Origin: an uncultured Megamonas sp.
GTDB taxonomy: Bacteria; Bacillota_C; Negativicutes; Selenomonadales; Selenomonadaceae
Direction of reading: 5' to 3'
DNA: 7,044 nucleotides
NCBI GenBank assembly: GCA_900556715.1
Contig: USPM01000037.1
Span: forward strand, 1-7,044
Shown here piece by piece: positions 5,602 to 7,044 of the stretch (its first letter is position 1; every line of letters starts with the position of its first letter). The notes under the pieces are model-generated. The model was not told the DNA's origin. It ran no database searches and saw nothing but the letters and a program-made list of their open reading frames with translations. Made by a program: the position numbers and the translations under genes.

Positions 5602-6191
5602 AAACAAAGGGTTTTGAACAAAAAAGACGTATTATTGTTGGTGTGTCAGGAGCAAGTGGTGCAATTTATGCCTATAGATTGATACAAGTCCTTGCAAATA
5701 GCGGGATTGAGGTGCATTTTGTGGCTTCAAAAGCAGGTCTTGAAGTATTGGAGTATGAATGTGGTTTAACTATGGTTCAATTGACACAAATGGTTCATAA
5801 GATTTATGATGTAAATCGAATTGATAGTGCAATAGCAAGCGGTTCATTTCCTTGTGAATCAATGGTTATTGTACCTTGTTCGATGAAGACATTGGGTTCA
5901 CTAGCAAATGGCATTGCGGGAAATCTGCTTACTAGAGCAGCTGATGTAACTTTAAAGGAAGGTCGTAAGCTTATTTTAGTGACAAGAGAAACACCAGTAC
6001 ATGCTATTCATTTAGAAAATATGTTGAAATTATCACATGCAGGAGCAAGAATAGTGCCAGCATGTCCAGGATTTTATCATCGACCAAAAACTATTGAAGA
6101 ATTAGTTGATATGTTAGTGGGTAAAATTTGCGATGCTTTAAATGTGGATAATGATTTATTTGAACGTTGGACAGGACCTGATGAGATTTAG
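5598..6191 (+). CDS. ubiX: Flavin prenyltransferase UbiX
   Basis: This 197-residue flavoprotein attaches a dimethylallyl unit to FMN to make prenylated FMN, the cofactor of UbiD-type decarboxylases. Motifs are the FMN-binding GVSGASGAIYA (15-25), the central VPCSMKTLGSLANGIAGNLL (92-111), RETPVHAIHLENM (130-142) and ACPGFYHRP (155-163). Length is typical. The start is a TTG at 5598: AAAGGAG (5581-5587) is 10 nt upstream, the TTG overlaps the yraN stop, and no ATG exists before the conserved N-terminal strand. Whether the product serves quinone synthesis or another UbiD-like decarboxylase cannot be told here, since no ubiD is in the window. Its place between yraN and yifB is not functionally obvious. 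Confidence 0.95.
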   Translation: MKTKGFEQKRRIIVGVSGASGAIYAYRLIQVLANSGIEVHFVASKAGLEVLEYECGLTMVQLTQMVHKIYDVNRIDSAIASGSFPCESMVIVPCSMKTLGSLANGIAGNLLTRAADVTLKEGRKLILVTRETPVHAIHLENMLKLSHAGARIVPACPGFYHRPKTIEELVDMLVGKICDALNVDNDLFERWTGPDEI

Positions 6192-6260
6192 AGTTTTATT
6201 GGGGATAATTTATTAATAGATTAATTATATAAAAGTAAAACTTAGAAAAGTAAAATTGAT

Positions 6261-6290
6261 AAATCACCCCAAATTTTATGGGGTGATTTT
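6261..6290 (+). promoter_or_regulatory. Hairpin sequestering the yifB Shine-Dalgarno, possible weak terminator
   Basis: AAATCACCCCA (6261-6271) pairs with TGGGGTGATTT (6279-6289), an 11-bp perfect stem with a 7-nt loop, followed by one more T and then the ATG. The 3' arm contains GGGGTGA (6280-6286), the only Shine-Dalgarno candidate for the gene at 6291. The T-run is only four bases, so termination of the ubiX transcript would be weak. Any transcript reading through would hide the ribosome binding site. Confidence 0.7.
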
Positions 6291-7044
6291 ATGTTTGCTA
6301 AGACTTATGGAGCGACGACATTGGGCATAGATGGTGTACTTATAGAAGTTGAAGCCGATGTAGCAAATGGTTTACCAAAATTTGAAATAGTTGGTTTGGC
6401 TGATGTGGCAATAAAGGAAGCAAAAGAGAGAGTTCGTCCTGCTATTAGAAATACAAATGTTAATTTGGTGCCGAAAAAGGTGACTATAAACTTAGCTCCT
6501 GCTGATTTACGAAAAAATGGTTCATCTTTGGATTTGCCGATAGCAATAGCTCTTTTAGAAGCATATGGATTTTTACCTAAAGATTGTTGCAGTGATAGTT
6601 TATTAGCTGCTGAATTATCGTTAGATGGTCAAGTAAAAACTATAACAGGTATTTTATCTATGGCTATTTTATGTAGAGATTTGCATTTAAAAAGATTTTT
6701 GGTAGCAAAAGGAAATGAACAAGAAGCTTTATTGGTAGATGGTATTGAAGTATATGCAATAGAGAATTTATCCGAACTGATAGATTTTTTGCAAGGCAGA
6801 AAAAAATTAAAACCGGCAAAAAGAGAAAATAAAATATCACAAAATATAAAATTTAATGAAGATTTTGCTGATGTACAAGGGCAGTTTTTGGCTAAAAAGG
6901 CTTTAGAAATAGCGGCAGCAGGTGGACATAACGTTTTGATGGTGGGAGCACCAGGAACAGGAAAAACGATGCTTGCCAAACGTTTAGCGACAATTTTACC
7001 GCAAATGACATATCAAGAGGCTTTAGAAGTAACTAAGATTTATA
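6291..7044 (+). CDS. comM: YifB/ComM-family Mg-chelatase-like AAA+ ATPase, partial (3' end cut)
   Basis: The first 251 codons of a protein usually about 500 residues long, open to the window edge. It belongs to the YifB/ComM family; Vibrio ComM is a branch-migration helicase that promotes integration of incoming DNA in natural transformation, but the function in most Firmicutes is untested. The N-terminal Lon-protease-like domain (about 1-165) begins with the typical MFAKTYGATTLGIDG, followed by PKFEIVGLADVAIKEAKERV (29-48). The linker at 170-190 is lysine-rich. The AAA+ domain starts near FADVQGQFLAKKALEIAAAGG (192-212, given in part) and has the Walker A GAPGTGKT (219-226). Walker B and the sensor motifs would lie outside. 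It sits 99 nt after ubiX, with its ribosome binding site in a hairpin. Confidence 0.94.
   Translation, partial: MFAKTYGATTLGIDGVLIEVEADVANGLPKFEIVGLADVAIKEAKERVRPAIRNTNVNLVPKKVTINLAPADLRKNGSSLDLPIAIALLEAYGFLPKDCCSDSLLAAELSLDGQVKTITGILSMAILCRDLHLKRFLVAKGNEQEALLVDGIEVYAIENLSELIDFLQGRKKLKPAKRENKISQNIKFNEDFADVQGQFLAKKALEIAAAGGHNVLMVGAPGTGKTMLAKRLATILPQMTYQEALEVTKIY

Noticed and set aside
6192..6260. Dedicated promoter for yifB
   Set aside because: TATATA at 6226-6231 and TTGGGG at 6199-6204 are 21 bp apart, which is too far for a convincing sigma-70 promoter.

Overview
The window is strongly AT-rich (about one third G+C by eye) and encodes ordinary bacterial housekeeping proteins with AGGAGG-type ribosome binding sites, two TTG starts and many hairpin-plus-T-run terminators. 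Protein sequences and composition suggest an anaerobic Firmicute of the Negativicutes, such as a Megamonas-like member of the Selenomonadaceae. This is an inference from protein flavour and base composition, not from a database match.

Left part, 1-1633 (accessory): a CRISPR array of nine 30-nt repeats and eight spacers of 34-40 nt (173-729) is followed by an AT-rich leader and a RelB/DinJ-YafQ type II toxin-antitoxin pair (1011-1542). No cas gene lies in the window. Four signs place the leader on the right, with transcription on the minus strand: a good minus-strand promoter (-35 at 786-781, -10 at 763-758), a degenerate last repeat at the left end, a strong terminator immediately past it (143-177), and a repeat ending in a stem-loop plus ACGAATAC, a layout recalling type III-A crRNA tags. 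The antitoxin is intact. The toxin gene carries an in-frame TAA at codon 54 that removes all or nearly all catalytic residues. A bidirectional terminator (1606-1633) closes this block.

Middle, 1646-4271 (minus strand): guaA (GMP synthetase) lies downstream of fba (class II fructose-bisphosphate aldolase). The 121 bp between them hold a large hairpin whose T-run ends almost at the guaA ribosome binding site, which leaves guaA little room for an independent promoter.

Right, 4471-7044 (plus strand): divergent from fba runs a tight cluster rnhB (RNase HII), yraN (UPF0102 nuclease-fold protein) and ubiX (flavin prenyltransferase), with a 9-nt gap and then a 4-nt overlap. The start of a yifB/comM-type AAA+ ATPase gene follows and is cut by the window edge. 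The Shine-Dalgarno of yifB is buried in an 11-bp hairpin that also looks like a weak terminator for the upstream cluster.

The housekeeping half is conventional. The regions worth attention are the CRISPR array with its compact promoter/terminator unit and putative III-A-like tag, the disarmed toxin beside it, and the two intergenic hairpins that appear to control guaA and yifB.
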